Below are positions 15,981 through 24,359 of a stretch of 64,000 nt of DNA, one piece after another; positions within the stretch are counted from its first letter, which is position 1, and each line of letters opens with the position of its first letter. The position numbers and the translations under genes are program-made. The DNA is from Flagellimonas meridianipacifica. GTDB taxonomy: Bacteria > Bacteroidota > Bacteroidia > Flavobacteriales > Flavobacteriaceae. Where the stretch lies: the NCBI RefSeq assembly GCF_003001695.1, contig NZ_PVYX01000001.1:1-64000 (forward strand), given 5' to 3'. The notes below the pieces were generated by a model, which saw only the letters and a program-made list of their open reading frames with translations, was not told the origin of the DNA and searched no databases.

Positions 15981-17672
15981 ATGCAACTATCGGAACAAGA
16001 AATCGTTCGAAGAGAAAAATTGGCCAAACTCAGGGAAATGGGAATAGACCCCTATCCTGCGGCACTTTATCCTGTTGATGCTACTTCCAAGAGTATCAAA
16101 AACGATTTTGAAGAAGGAAAACAGGTTGTGATTTCCGGTAGACTAATGTCTCGCAGAATACAGGGCAAGGCATCCTTTGCAGAACTTCAGGACAGCGAAG
16201 GGCGCATACAAGTATACTTTAACCGGGATGAAATATGTCCAGGTGAGGACAAAACCCTTTACAATGAAGTGTACAAAAAGCTTTTGGATATAGGAGATAT
16301 TATTGGTGTTGAGGGCGAATTGTTTACCACTCAGGTTGGAGAAAAAACGGTAATGGTGAAAAACTTTAGTGTACTGAGCAAAGCTTTGAGACCACTTCCC
16401 CTACCTAAAGTAGATGCTGAGGGAAATACGTATGATGAGTTCAACGACCCTGAGCTTAGATATCGCCAACGCTATGTGGATTTGGTGGTGAATCCTTCGG
16501 TAAAAGAGACGTTTATCAAACGCACCAAAGTCACCAATAGCATACGTGAATTTTATAATCAGAAAGGGTATTTGGAAGTGGAGACTCCTATTCTACAGCC
16601 CATTCCAGGAGGAGCCGCAGCTCGACCTTTTTTGACCCATCACAATGCACTAAATGTGCCTTTGTATTTGCGAATCGCCAATGAGCTATACCTAAAACGA
16701 TTAATTGTTGGTGGTTTTGATGGGGTATATGAATTCTCCAAAGACTTCAGAAACGAAGGAATGGACCGGACCCATAATCCAGAATTTACGGTAATGGAAC
16801 TCTATGTGGCCTACAAGGATTACAACTGGATGATGGATACCACCGAAGAGCTTCTTGAAAAAGTGGCAATTGATTCCAATGGGACCACCAAAGTTGAAGT
16901 AGGTGAGAATATAATCGATTTCAAAGCTCCTTATCCCAGAGTCCCTATGTTGGAAGCCATTAAAACGCATACAGGGTTTGACATTGCTGGAATGAATGAG
17001 GAGGAATTAAGAGAAGTTGCTCAAAAATTGGAGATAGAAGTTGATGAAACCATGGGTATAGGCAAGCTGATTGATGAGATTTTTGGGGAGAAATGTGAGC
17101 ATCATTACATCCAACCCACTTTTATCACGGATTATCCCAAAGAAATGAGTCCATTGACCAAAGAGCATAGAGAAAATCCAGCATTGACAGAGCGGTTTGA
17201 GTTGATGGTAAATGGTAAAGAACTGGCCAACGCTTATTCTGAGTTGAACGACCCCATTGACCAACGCGAACGTTTTGAAGAGCAGCTCAAGTTATCCGAA
17301 AAAGGAGACGACGAAGCCATGTTCATTGACCAAGATTTTTTACGTGCTCTTGAGTATGGTATGCCGCCTACATCAGGTATAGGTATTGGGATAGATCGTT
17401 TGGTAATGTTACTTACCAACAATGCTTCCATTCAAGAAGTATTGTTTTTCCCCCAAATGCGGCCTGAAAAGAAACAGGTCCCACTTACAGAAGAGGAAAA
17501 AACCATTATGGATATCTTAAAACCTGTTGGGGAAATGCCTCTTTCAGAACTCAAAGAAAAAGCAGGTCTTAGTGGCAAAAAATGGGACAAGAGCACAAAA
17601 AACCTTTCAAAACTAGGGCTTTTTGAGGTTGAGAAAAATAACGACGGGCTTTTTGGTAGACTTAAAAACTAA
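15981..17672 (+). CDS. lysS: Lysyl-tRNA synthetase, class II
   Basis: The 563-residue enzyme charges tRNA-Lys. An N-terminal OB-fold anticodon-binding domain is at about 45-150 ([20 protein letters not shown]). The class II catalytic core has motif 1 around [20 protein letters not shown], motif 2 around [20 protein letters not shown], and motif 3 as [13 protein letters not shown]. After the usual end ([14 protein letters not shown]) there is an extra tail of about 65 residues ([20 protein letters not shown] onward) that looks like a small winged helix. Flavobacterial LysS proteins commonly have this length. The start is at the first ATG after the hairpin. Confidence 0.97.
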   Translation: MQLSEQEIVRREKLAKLREMGIDPYPAALYPVDATSKSIKNDFEEGKQVVISGRLMSRRIQGKASFAELQDSEGRIQVYFNRDEICPGEDKTLYNEVYKKLLDIGDIIGVEGELFTTQVGEKTVMVKNFSVLSKALRPLPLPKVDAEGNTYDEFNDPELRYRQRYVDLVVNPSVKETFIKRTKVTNSIREFYNQKGYLEVETPILQPIPGGAAARPFLTHHNALNVPLYLRIANELYLKRLIVGGFDGVYEFSKDFRNEGMDRTHNPEFTVMELYVAYKDYNWMMDTTEELLEKVAIDSNGTTKVEVGENIIDFKAPYPRVPMLEAIKTHTGFDIAGMNEEELREVAQKLEIEVDETMGIGKLIDEIFGEKCEHHYIQPTFITDYPKEMSPLTKEHRENPALTERFELMVNGKELANAYSELNDPIDQRERFEEQLKLSEKGDDEAMFIDQDFLRALEYGMPPTSGIGIGIDRLVMLLTNNASIQEVLFFPQMRPEKKQVPLTEEEKTIMDILKPVGEMPLSELKEKAGLSGKKWDKSTKNLSKLGLFEVEKNNDGLFGRLKN

Positions 17673-17740
17673 AAGTTCAAAGTAGCAATGTATTTTTCAC
17701 TTTTTATTTTTCCTCAAAATAGTCTAGTTTAGGCTTCCAT

Positions 17741-19171
17741 ATGGTACAAAGCAAAAAATGGGGATTGATTCTTGGCCCAGTAGCTTTTCTAATTTTAATC
17801 AATCTTCCAATTGAATTGGTTTCGGAAAAAGGAGACCATGTGATTGCCGTTGCGGTATGGATGCTGATTTGGTGGATTACAGAGGCTGTTTCCATTTCAG
17901 TTACCGCGCTTTTGCCCCTTTTGCTTTTTCCACTTCTAAAAATCCTACCTATTGCAGAGGTCGGAGCCAACTACGGAAGTCCTATCGTCTTTTTGTTTTT
18001 TGGTGGTTTTGTAATGGCTCTTGCTCTCGAAAAAGTGAACCTGCATAGACGTATAGCTCTAAACATCATAAAAATCACGGGGACTACTCCAAATCGGGTA
18101 ATATTGGGGTTTATGATTGCCACTGCTTCATTAAGTATGTGGATTAGCAATACGGCAAGCACCGTGGTCATGCTTCCCATTGCTATTTCAGTGATATCAC
18201 TTTTGATTGATGATGAAGATGGTTTTACAAAAAACGACCAAAATTTTGCGCTGAGCGTAATGCTTGGAATCGCGTTTTCCGCAAATGCTGGCGGAATTGC
18301 AACGGTAATTGGCACCCCTCCAAATTCTGTTTTAATCGGGCTTCTTGAAAACGAGTACAATACGGAAATCTCATTTTTAAAATGGATGACTTTAGGCCTA
18401 CCCTTCTCAATCATCATGATTGGAATCAGTTATTTGGTATTGGTAAAATGGATGTTCCCAAACCGTGATTTAAAGTTCAATGCTTCCAAAGAAGTAATTC
18501 ACGAAGAATTGAAAAAACTAGGTCCTACTTCTGGAAAAGAAAAAATGGTACTGGTCATTTTTGGGATTACCGTATTTCTCTGGATTTTCCGAACCTTGAT
18601 TAATTCCATCTTTCCAACATTGGGCCTTTCTGATACCATGATCAGTATTTTTGCTGCCATTTCTCTTTTTGCAATCCCTTATGATGTTGGAAAAGGAGAT
18701 TTTATTATTAATTGGAAAGACACCTCGAAACTTGCATGGGGCATATTGATACTTTTCGGAGGAGGTTTGGCATTGGCCAAGGGAATGTCGGTAAGCGGAA
18801 TAGTGGATTTGGTGGCGTCCACCATAGCACAAAGTGATATCAGCATTCTTTTTACTGCTTTCTTGCTAATCATTTTGATGCTGTTCATGACCGAATTGAT
18901 GAGCAATGTAGCTTTGGTAGCTGTTTTAGCTCCAGTTGTTGCTGGGATAGCCATAGGACTCGACATTCCAATACTGTATCTTTTGATTCCTGTGACCATG
19001 GCCAGTAGTTGCGCTTTTATGTTACCCATGGCCACCCCACCCAATGCCATAGTATTTGCAAGTGGATACGTAAAAGTGCCTCAAATGGCGCGTGTAGGCG
19101 TAATCCTCAACCTTATTGCCGTAGGACTTCTAGTATTGGTATTCCAGTTTATAATACCTTTATTGTTCTAA
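17741..19171 (+). CDS. DASS-family (SLC13) sodium/dicarboxylate or anion symporter
   Basis: The 476-residue membrane protein has about 11-12 hydrophobic segments. It carries the two substrate-loop signatures of the divalent anion:sodium symporter family: WISNTASTVVMLPIA (about 130-144, SNT motif) and FMTELMSNVALVAVLAPVV (about 382-400, SNV motif). It also has the DASS segment VIGTPPNSVLIG. Likely substrates are succinate, fumarate, malate or, less likely, sulfate, which cannot be resolved by eye. It lies 68 bp after lysS on the same strand. A strong hairpin follows the stop, shared with the convergent gene. Confidence 0.92.
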   Translation: MVQSKKWGLILGPVAFLILINLPIELVSEKGDHVIAVAVWMLIWWITEAVSISVTALLPLLLFPLLKILPIAEVGANYGSPIVFLFFGGFVMALALEKVNLHRRIALNIIKITGTTPNRVILGFMIATASLSMWISNTASTVVMLPIAISVISLLIDDEDGFTKNDQNFALSVMLGIAFSANAGGIATVIGTPPNSVLIGLLENEYNTEISFLKWMTLGLPFSIIMIGISYLVLVKWMFPNRDLKFNASKEVIHEELKKLGPTSGKEKMVLVIFGITVFLWIFRTLINSIFPTLGLSDTMISIFAAISLFAIPYDVGKGDFIINWKDTSKLAWGILILFGGGLALAKGMSVSGIVDLVASTIAQSDISILFTAFLLIILMLFMTELMSNVALVAVLAPVVAGIAIGLDIPILYLLIPVTMASSCAFMLPMATPPNAIVFASGYVKVPQMARVGVILNLIAVGLLVLVFQFIIPLLF

Positions 19172-19176
19172 AAGAA

Positions 19177-19202
19177 AATGGCCCCTTTTCTAAGGGGCCA
19201 TT
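19177..19202. terminator. Hairpin between convergent genes
   Basis: An 11-bp perfect inverted repeat (AATGGCCCCTT / AAGGGGCCATT) with a short TTCT-type loop lies between the symporter stop and the repeat-protein stop. It has no long T-run on the plus strand, but its A-rich left flank gives a T-rich tract on the minus strand. It probably ends both genes. Confidence 0.65.
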
Positions 19203-19248
19203 CACTAACTAACTAACTCAAAAAAAAGTAAGAAACTAACTCTAACTC

Positions 19249-19548
19249 TTATTGTATATACGGGTCAAATCCCAATGGTAGATATCCTCCAGTTTCAAAA
19301 CCTAGTTCAACTTCTTCACAAGCATCGATAAAGTTGATGGCCTTTACTGAAATGATACCACTGTAGGGATCAAAATTTTCGGGTAAAAACTGGGCCGTAT
19401 CAAACCCAAGTTCCCATTCTTGTTCTTCTTCAATGAATTCTACCGTGTTGATATCAAAATCTTCAGCGGAATTGAATCCATAACTGGTAAATACCGACAG
19501 ACCAAAGGTCAACATCAATATTGTTTTTAGGGTATTTCTGGTAATCAT
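19249..19548 (-). CDS. Small exported acidic repeat protein (LGFDT/YLP/GFDPY repeats, 2 copies)
   Basis: The 99-residue protein has a signal peptide (about 1-24, ..FTSYGF) and two copies of a roughly 35-residue acidic repeat. Copy one contains ELGFDTAQFLPENFDPY and copy two contains ELGFETGGYLPLGFDPY. Each begins with a pattern such as INTVEFIEEEQ or VKAINFIDACEE. The same repeat makes up the neighbouring 245-residue protein, so the genes are paralogues. I do not recognise a named family. High Asp/Glu content suggests calcium or mineral binding or a surface role, which is inference. A -7 element is 25 bp upstream. Confidence 0.8.
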   Translation of the reverse strand: MITRNTLKTILMLTFGLSVFTSYGFNSAEDFDINTVEFIEEEQEWELGFDTAQFLPENFDPYSGIISVKAINFIDACEEVELGFETGGYLPLGFDPYIQ

Positions 19549-19572
19549 AGTTGTCGCTTTTTAATTATAGTA

Positions 19573-19580
19573 CAAAGATA
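19573..19580 (-). promoter_or_regulatory. -7 element of the small repeat-protein gene
   Basis: The minus strand reads TATCTTTG, a full match to TAnnTTTG, 24 bp before the ATG at 19548. A TTG lies about 25 bp further upstream, which is wider than the usual 19-21 bp. Confidence 0.5.
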
Positions 19581-19810
19581 AAACCCCAAAATCCTAACTT
19601 TATTACAATTAGCCTTTCCTTAACGATTGTAGAAATAGCAAGGGAAAATCACTTCTTTAACACTTTGATTCTGACATTGAAAAAGTCGTATTCCAAGAAG
19701 CTTAAAACTGATACTTTGTTAAAGAAATGAAGCTCTTATTGCAGTTTGCACTTCGTCGATTTTTATGTTATTCTTTTGTTAAGGAAAGCCACTTGAACGA
19801 ACTCCAATCA

Positions 19811-19834
19811 AAAAGCCCTCTTCCGAGGGCTTTT
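19811..19834 (-). terminator. Terminator of the 245-residue repeat-protein gene
   Basis: A 10-bp perfect inverted repeat (AAAAGCCCTC / GAGGGCTTTT, loop TTCC) lies 46 bp after the stop and is followed by T residues on the minus strand. Confidence 0.75.
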
Positions 19835-19880
19835 CTTGACTAACAACTCAAAAATTTGTAAAATGAATCAAACATCCTAC

Positions 19881-20618
19881 TTATTTGACCCTAGAGTAGG
19901 GATCAAATCCTTCAGGTAGATATGGCTTGGTTTCAAAACCCAAATCCTCATCTTCCAATTCTATATAGTTTACGGAAGCTATTCCGATTGTATCCGTGTA
20001 TGGATTGAATCCTACTGGCAACTCATACTCGCTATCCAAACCCAATCCCAACTCTACCTCAGTGTCTTCTTCAATGAAAGGAACATTGTCCAAATTGAGG
20101 TAAGCCTTGTAAGGTGAAAAACCGTTTGGCAGATAATCCTGAGTGTCAAAATCTAGGTCCAAATCTTCGTCCTCCATATAGTTGATGGAATGAACATCCA
20201 ATACTTCGTTGTAGGGGTCAAAATTTCCAGGCAAATAGTCCTCGACATCAAAGCCTAAATCAAATTCGACTTCACTTTCAACATATATAATGGAATTCAA
20301 ATCAAAATAGGTTTCATACGGGTCAAACCCTTCCGGAAGATAGTCGGCGGTGTCGAAACCAAGCTCCAGCTCATTTTCATCCTCTAGATACTCTATTTCA
20401 TTAAGATTCAGTTCAAAGGAATTTTCATTGGTCCAATAGTATGTGGAATCCAAACCTTCTACCTCAGCATCGATGTTCAATGCTGTAAAATTGTTCTCAA
20501 ACGTACTTGTGGTAATTTCTTGCTGGTCGGCAGTTGTACTTACCGTACTTTGTTGTTCATCAGCTACGGCCGAACTTCCTAAAAGTGCACAACCGTAAAT
20601 TAATAATAACTTGCTCAT
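19881..20618 (-). CDS. Exported acidic repeat protein (LGFDT/YLP/GFDPY repeats, 5 copies)
   Basis: The 245-residue protein has a short signal peptide (MSKLLLIYGCALLGSSAVA), then about 60 residues rich in Thr, Gln and Ser. Five tandem repeats of 33-37 residues then run to the C-terminus. Each repeat has a strand-like start (LNEIEYLEDENELE, LNSIIYVESEVEFD, VHSINYMEDEDLD and so on), then a core such as LGFDTADYLPEGFDPY. The cores keep Gly-Phe-Asp, Tyr-Leu-Pro and Phe-x-Pro-Tyr in phase. It is the larger paralogue of the 99-residue protein. Cys at residue 10 lies inside the signal core and is unlikely to be a lipobox. The family is unrecognised. Confidence 0.82.
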   Translation of the reverse strand: MSKLLLIYGCALLGSSAVADEQQSTVSTTADQQEITTSTFENNFTALNIDAEVEGLDSTYYWTNENSFELNLNEIEYLEDENELELGFDTADYLPEGFDPYETYFDLNSIIYVESEVEFDLGFDVEDYLPGNFDPYNEVLDVHSINYMEDEDLDLDFDTQDYLPNGFSPYKAYLNLDNVPFIEEDTEVELGLGLDSEYELPVGFNPYTDTIGIASVNYIELEDEDLGFETKPYLPEGFDPYSRVK

Positions 20619-20720
20619 TTTTGATTGAATTTTTTGATTGATGATGTATGCTTATAAGACTACACTAATTTTGAAATGTTACAGTCTTTTTCATTTTTTT
20701 ATAGAAAACCCATAGTCTTT

Positions 20721-20743
20721 AAACGCCACTATAGTGGGCGTTT
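20721..20743. promoter_or_regulatory. Dyad in the divergent region before the metalloprotease gene
   Basis: An inverted repeat, AAACGCCACT then AT then AGTGGGCGTTT with one bulged base, lies in the 266-bp gap between divergent genes. Because neither gene ends here, a terminator role is not needed, so it may be an operator. No other support is visible. Confidence 0.35.
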
Positions 20744-20884
20744 CAACGGAAACCACTAGTAAAATAAATCACTCCCGAAGATTGAAACATTTTTAAAAAA
20801 AAATAGAGTTAATAATTATTTAACAGTCTGTTTTCATGATTTTTAAGTTCTTAGGGCCGCTTAAAAACATCAAACTATCCTAAA

Positions 20885-23383
20885 ATGATTCAAAGATTAC
20901 TTCCAAAACTCTTTTTAGTGCTTTTTATGTTGGCAATAGTTCCATCTACAAACGCCCAGCTTTTTAAAAAGAAGAAGAAAAAAACGGAACAAAAGAGTGC
21001 TCCAAAACCTAAAAAAGGAGAAATTAAGCCCTACGAGAAGGTAATTACCAAAGAGGCAAAAACAGATGAAGGTCTCTTCCAGGTGCACCAGGTTGATGAC
21101 AAACACTTCTACGAAATTCCCGATTCTTTGTTCAATAGAGAAATGCTTATGGTGAGTCGTATCTCCAAAACTGCCACGGGAATTGGTTTTGGAGGCGGGA
21201 AAATCAACACCCAAGTATTGCGCTGGGAGAAAAAACCCAAAAAAGTTTTACTTCGGGTGGTTTCCTACGGTAATGTGGCTGCAGATTCCCTTCCCGTTCA
21301 CGAAGCGGTTGTAAATTCAAATTTCGAACCGGTTCTTTTTGCTTTCGATATTAAAGCATTCAATAAAAAAGATTCACTGAATCCGGCAACAGTAATTGAA
21401 GTTGATCCAATGTTCACTAAAGATGTGAACGCCATCGGTATGCCAGAGTTTTATAGAAAACGTTACAAAGTGAGTCGATTGGATTCTGACAGGAGCTTTA
21501 TTGAATCGGTAAAGAGCTACCCCCTAAATATTGAGGCAAGGCATGTAAAAACTTATTTTGCGAAAGAACCTCCAAGCAACCAAAGCTTGGGTTCGATTTC
21601 AGTTGAAATCAACAACTCCATGATTCTTTTACCCAAAGAACCCATGAAACGCAGGTATTTTGACGAGAGAGTGGGTTGGTTTGCCCGAGGTCAAGTGGAT
21701 TATGGCCTAGATGCACAAGAAAGCAAAACCGTCAGATATTTGGACAGATGGCGTCTGGAAGTAAAAGATGAGGATATTGAAAAATATAAAGCAGGCGAAC
21801 TGGTCGAACCCAAAAAGCCTATCGTATATTATGTAGACCGTGCTACTCCAAAGAGATGGATACCCTATATAAAGCAGGGAATAGAAGATTGGCAAGTTGC
21901 GTTTGAAGAAGCTGGGTTCAAAAATGCCATTATTGCCAAAGATCCTCCTTCTAAAGAAGAAGACCCAGAATGGTCACCTGAAGATGTTAGGTACTCCGTG
22001 GTACGTTATTTGGCTTCTCCTATTCCAAATGCAAATGGCCCGCATGTGAGTGACCCTAGAAGTGGTGAGATTTTGGAGTCCGATATTAACTGGTACCATA
22101 ATGTAATGACCCTATTGCGCAATTGGTTCTTTGTTCAAACCGCAGCCATTAATCCAGATGCACGTGGAGTTGAGTTCAAAGATGAAATCATGGGAAGGTT
22201 GATTCGCTTTGTTTCTGCCCACGAGGTAGGTCATACTTTGGGGCTCCCACACAACATGGGTAGTAGCGTAGCCTATCCCGTAGATTCTTTGCGCTCTGCA
22301 AGTTTTACCCAAAAATATGGTACTGCTCCTTCTATTATGGACTATGCTCGATTCAACTACGTAGCACAACCTGGCGACGAAGGTGTTGCCATGATGCCGG
22401 ATATTGGTGTCTATGACAAACATTCGATCCGATGGGGATACAAACCGATTTTGGATAAAAGTGCTGAAGATGAAAAACCCATTCTGAACAGTTGGATAAG
22501 AGCCCACGAAAATGATCCTATGTATCGATTTGGCCATCAGCAGGTAGGCGATGTTCATGATCCAAGCTCACAGACCGAAGACATAGGTGACGATGCAGTG
22601 AAGGCAAGTTTATATGGTATCGAAAACCTTAAGCGCATCGTACCTCGTCTAATGGAATGGACCACTGAGGACGGAGAAACCTATGATAACCTAGGAACCT
22701 TATATGGACAGGTAATTGCACAATATAGAAGGTATATGGGTCATGTTTCCAATAATATTGGCGGTGTTTACGAATACTATAAAACGGCAGATCAGGATGG
22801 TGCGGTTTACACCTATGTTGACCGAGAGCATCAGAAAAAGTGTATGGATTTCATGCAAAAACAACTTTTTGAAACTCCGGAATGGTTAATAGACCAGAAT
22901 ATTATCAATAAAACCCAGTATTCTGGTTCGGTTGAACGAATTCGTTCTACACAGGTAAGGTATTTGAACAATATCCTACACTTAGGAAAAATGGCGCGAA
23001 TCATCGAAAATGAAACCATAAATGGTTCGGATGCCTATGGCCTATTAGAAATGATGTCCGACCTAAGAAAAGGTATTTGGTCCGAAACCCGAAGTGGGAA
23101 GGCGATTGACACTTACAGAAGAAATCTTCAGAAAGCACATGTTGACCGATTGGAGTATTTGATGACCGCTGAGAACCAAAGAAAACTTCCAAGTTTTAAT
23201 GGCTATAGAAAGTCAACCGTGGTAAACACCAGTCAATCTGATATTCGTTCTGCAGCTCGTGCCGAACTGAACAGTCTAAAACGCGACATTCGAAATGGTT
23301 TGGGTCGTACTTCAGACCGAATGAGTCGATATCATTTACAGGATGTGATGGAACGCATCGATAGGATTCTTGACCCTAGTTAA
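20885..23383 (+). CDS. Zinc-dependent metalloprotease of the DUF5117/DUF4953 type
   Basis: The 832-residue exported protein has a signal peptide (..IVPSTNAQ, about 24) and a Lys-rich linker. A DUF5118-like segment and a DUF5117-like region follow, up to about residue 300. A metzincin-like DUF4953 region carries the zinc site HEVGHTLGLPHNMGSS, with H446, H450 and H456 in the HExxHxxGxxH pattern. SIMDYARFNYVAQPGD follows as a Met-turn-like segment. The C-terminal part is helical. It probably degrades proteins or peptides in the periplasm or at the surface. A terminator follows the stop. The substrate is unknown. Confidence 0.9.
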   Translation: MIQRLLPKLFLVLFMLAIVPSTNAQLFKKKKKKTEQKSAPKPKKGEIKPYEKVITKEAKTDEGLFQVHQVDDKHFYEIPDSLFNREMLMVSRISKTATGIGFGGGKINTQVLRWEKKPKKVLLRVVSYGNVAADSLPVHEAVVNSNFEPVLFAFDIKAFNKKDSLNPATVIEVDPMFTKDVNAIGMPEFYRKRYKVSRLDSDRSFIESVKSYPLNIEARHVKTYFAKEPPSNQSLGSISVEINNSMILLPKEPMKRRYFDERVGWFARGQVDYGLDAQESKTVRYLDRWRLEVKDEDIEKYKAGELVEPKKPIVYYVDRATPKRWIPYIKQGIEDWQVAFEEAGFKNAIIAKDPPSKEEDPEWSPEDVRYSVVRYLASPIPNANGPHVSDPRSGEILESDINWYHNVMTLLRNWFFVQTAAINPDARGVEFKDEIMGRLIRFVSAHEVGHTLGLPHNMGSSVAYPVDSLRSASFTQKYGTAPSIMDYARFNYVAQPGDEGVAMMPDIGVYDKHSIRWGYKPILDKSAEDEKPILNSWIRAHENDPMYRFGHQQVGDVHDPSSQTEDIGDDAVKASLYGIENLKRIVPRLMEWTTEDGETYDNLGTLYGQVIAQYRRYMGHVSNNIGGVYEYYKTADQDGAVYTYVDREHQKKCMDFMQKQLFETPEWLIDQNIINKTQYSGSVERIRSTQVRYLNNILHLGKMARIIENETINGSDAYGLLEMMSDLRKGIWSETRSGKAIDTYRRNLQKAHVDRLEYLMTAENQRKLPSFNGYRKSTVVNTSQSDIRSAARAELNSLKRDIRNGLGRTSDRMSRYHLQDVMERIDRILDPS

Positions 23384-23401
23384 TACAGGGAAAAAGCAAA
23401 A

Positions 23402-23426
23402 AAAGGCCCTATATAGGGTCTTTTTT
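23402..23426 (+). terminator. Rho-independent terminator after the metalloprotease gene
   Basis: The stem AAGGCCCTA / TAGGGTCTT (one G-T pair) with a two-base loop is followed by six T, 18 bp after the stop. Confidence 0.75.
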
Positions 23427-23557
23427 ATGCAAACCATGCATTTCATCGATTTAATGATGCTTTTTGTCGGTTTCACATCTAAAATGCTTAAGTTGGCAAC
23501 AAATGATGGTATAAGGCCATCGGTTTGACTACTTTAGTAACCCCAAATCCTAAAATC

Positions 23558-23746
23558 ATGACCTACAAAACTAAAAGCCTTCTCTACTTTTTCTCTTTCG
23601 TAGTTGCTGCAACCGCCTACTATTTAGTGGAACAACACCAAGAATTTACCAATCAGATGCAATCTACTGAGATGGCTGAAACCCATTTTGAGGATTCAAG
23701 CGAATTAATAGAGAATCCCCAGAGCTCACCTGAAGAAGCTCGGTAG
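23558..23746 (+). CDS. Small predicted membrane protein
   Basis: From the ATG at 23558 the protein is 62 residues. It has a basic N-terminus (MTYKTK), one hydrophobic segment at about 7-25 (SLLYFFSFVVAATAYYLVEQ) and an acidic tail (HFEDSSELIENPQSSPEEAR). An upstream in-frame TTG would add 11 residues without adding a better signal. The positive-inside arrangement suggests a membrane anchor with an exported acidic tail. No family is recognised. It precedes the Spy-like gene on the same strand. Confidence 0.5.
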   Translation: MTYKTKSLLYFFSFVVAATAYYLVEQHQEFTNQMQSTEMAETHFEDSSELIENPQSSPEEAR

Positions 23747-23853
23747 TACTCCGTACTTACGTTCACTTGTTAAAAACTTCACAAACCGAACACTTCGGTT
23801 AAACCTTGGTTCTGTGTGTCTGTCTAAGAACTGAATCATTAAAGTTTAAACAT

Positions 23854-24300
23854 ATGAAACAGTTAGTAGTACTGCTGATGATACTTACCAGCATCAGCGC
23901 ATTTTCACAAAGACCAGATGGCCAAAAAAGAAACAAAGGAGCCTTGCAAGAGCTTTCCGTAGAGCAATTGGCCACTTTACACACCAAGAAATTGACGTTG
24001 GCTTTGGATTTGACCGAATCCCAACAAGCCAAAATCATGGAAATCAGTTTGGAAGAAGCGGCATTCAAAAAAACTAGGCATGAAGAATTTAGGGCTAAAA
24101 AAGAAAGCGGGGAATGGAAAAAACCCACTGCAGATGAGCGATTTGAAATAGCAAGTGCTCGTTTGGACCGCAAAATTGCGCATCAGCAAAAGATGAAAGA
24201 AATATTGAATAAGGAACAGTACCACACATGGAAGGAACTTAACCTTAAAAGAGCTATGAACGGCAAAAAAGTAATGCAGAGAGAAGGTAGAAGGGGATAG
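23854..24300 (+). CDS. Periplasmic Spy/CpxP-like helical protein
   Basis: I place the start at the ATG at 23854 (148 residues), because it begins a signal peptide (MKQLVVLLMILTSISAFSQ). An upstream start would add an implausible Cys-rich extension. The mature protein is basic and helical. It carries LDLTESQQAKIMEISLEEA (about 48-66), the LTxxQ-type motif of Spy/CpxP-like periplasmic chaperones and sensors. A second segment, LDRKIAHQQKMKEILNKEQ, follows. The gene ends at a strong terminator. A chaperone or envelope-stress role follows from the family; here it is inference. Confidence 0.72.
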   Translation: MKQLVVLLMILTSISAFSQRPDGQKRNKGALQELSVEQLATLHTKKLTLALDLTESQQAKIMEISLEEAAFKKTRHEEFRAKKESGEWKKPTADERFEIASARLDRKIAHQQKMKEILNKEQYHTWKELNLKRAMNGKKVMQREGRRG

Positions 24301-24318
24301 TGTTTTTTGTTGATTTTG

Positions 24319-24350
24319 AAAGCCACGCCGGCCATGGGCGTGGCTTTTTT
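24319..24350 (+). terminator. Rho-independent terminator after the Spy-like gene
   Basis: An 11-bp stem (AAAGCCACGCC / GGCGTGGCTTT) is followed by TTTTTT. It lies between convergent genes and may also serve the phosphatase gene on the other strand. Confidence 0.8.
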
Positions 24351-24359
24351 CGTTTAAGA

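Larger units (their letters stand above)
19549..19880. other. Intergenic stretch of 332 bp between two repeat-protein genes
   Basis: It holds the promoter of the 99-residue gene (TATCTTTG at 19573-19580 on the minus strand) and the terminator of the 245-residue gene (19811-19834). The remaining roughly 200 bp are AT-rich with no supported gene. Confidence 0.55.
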
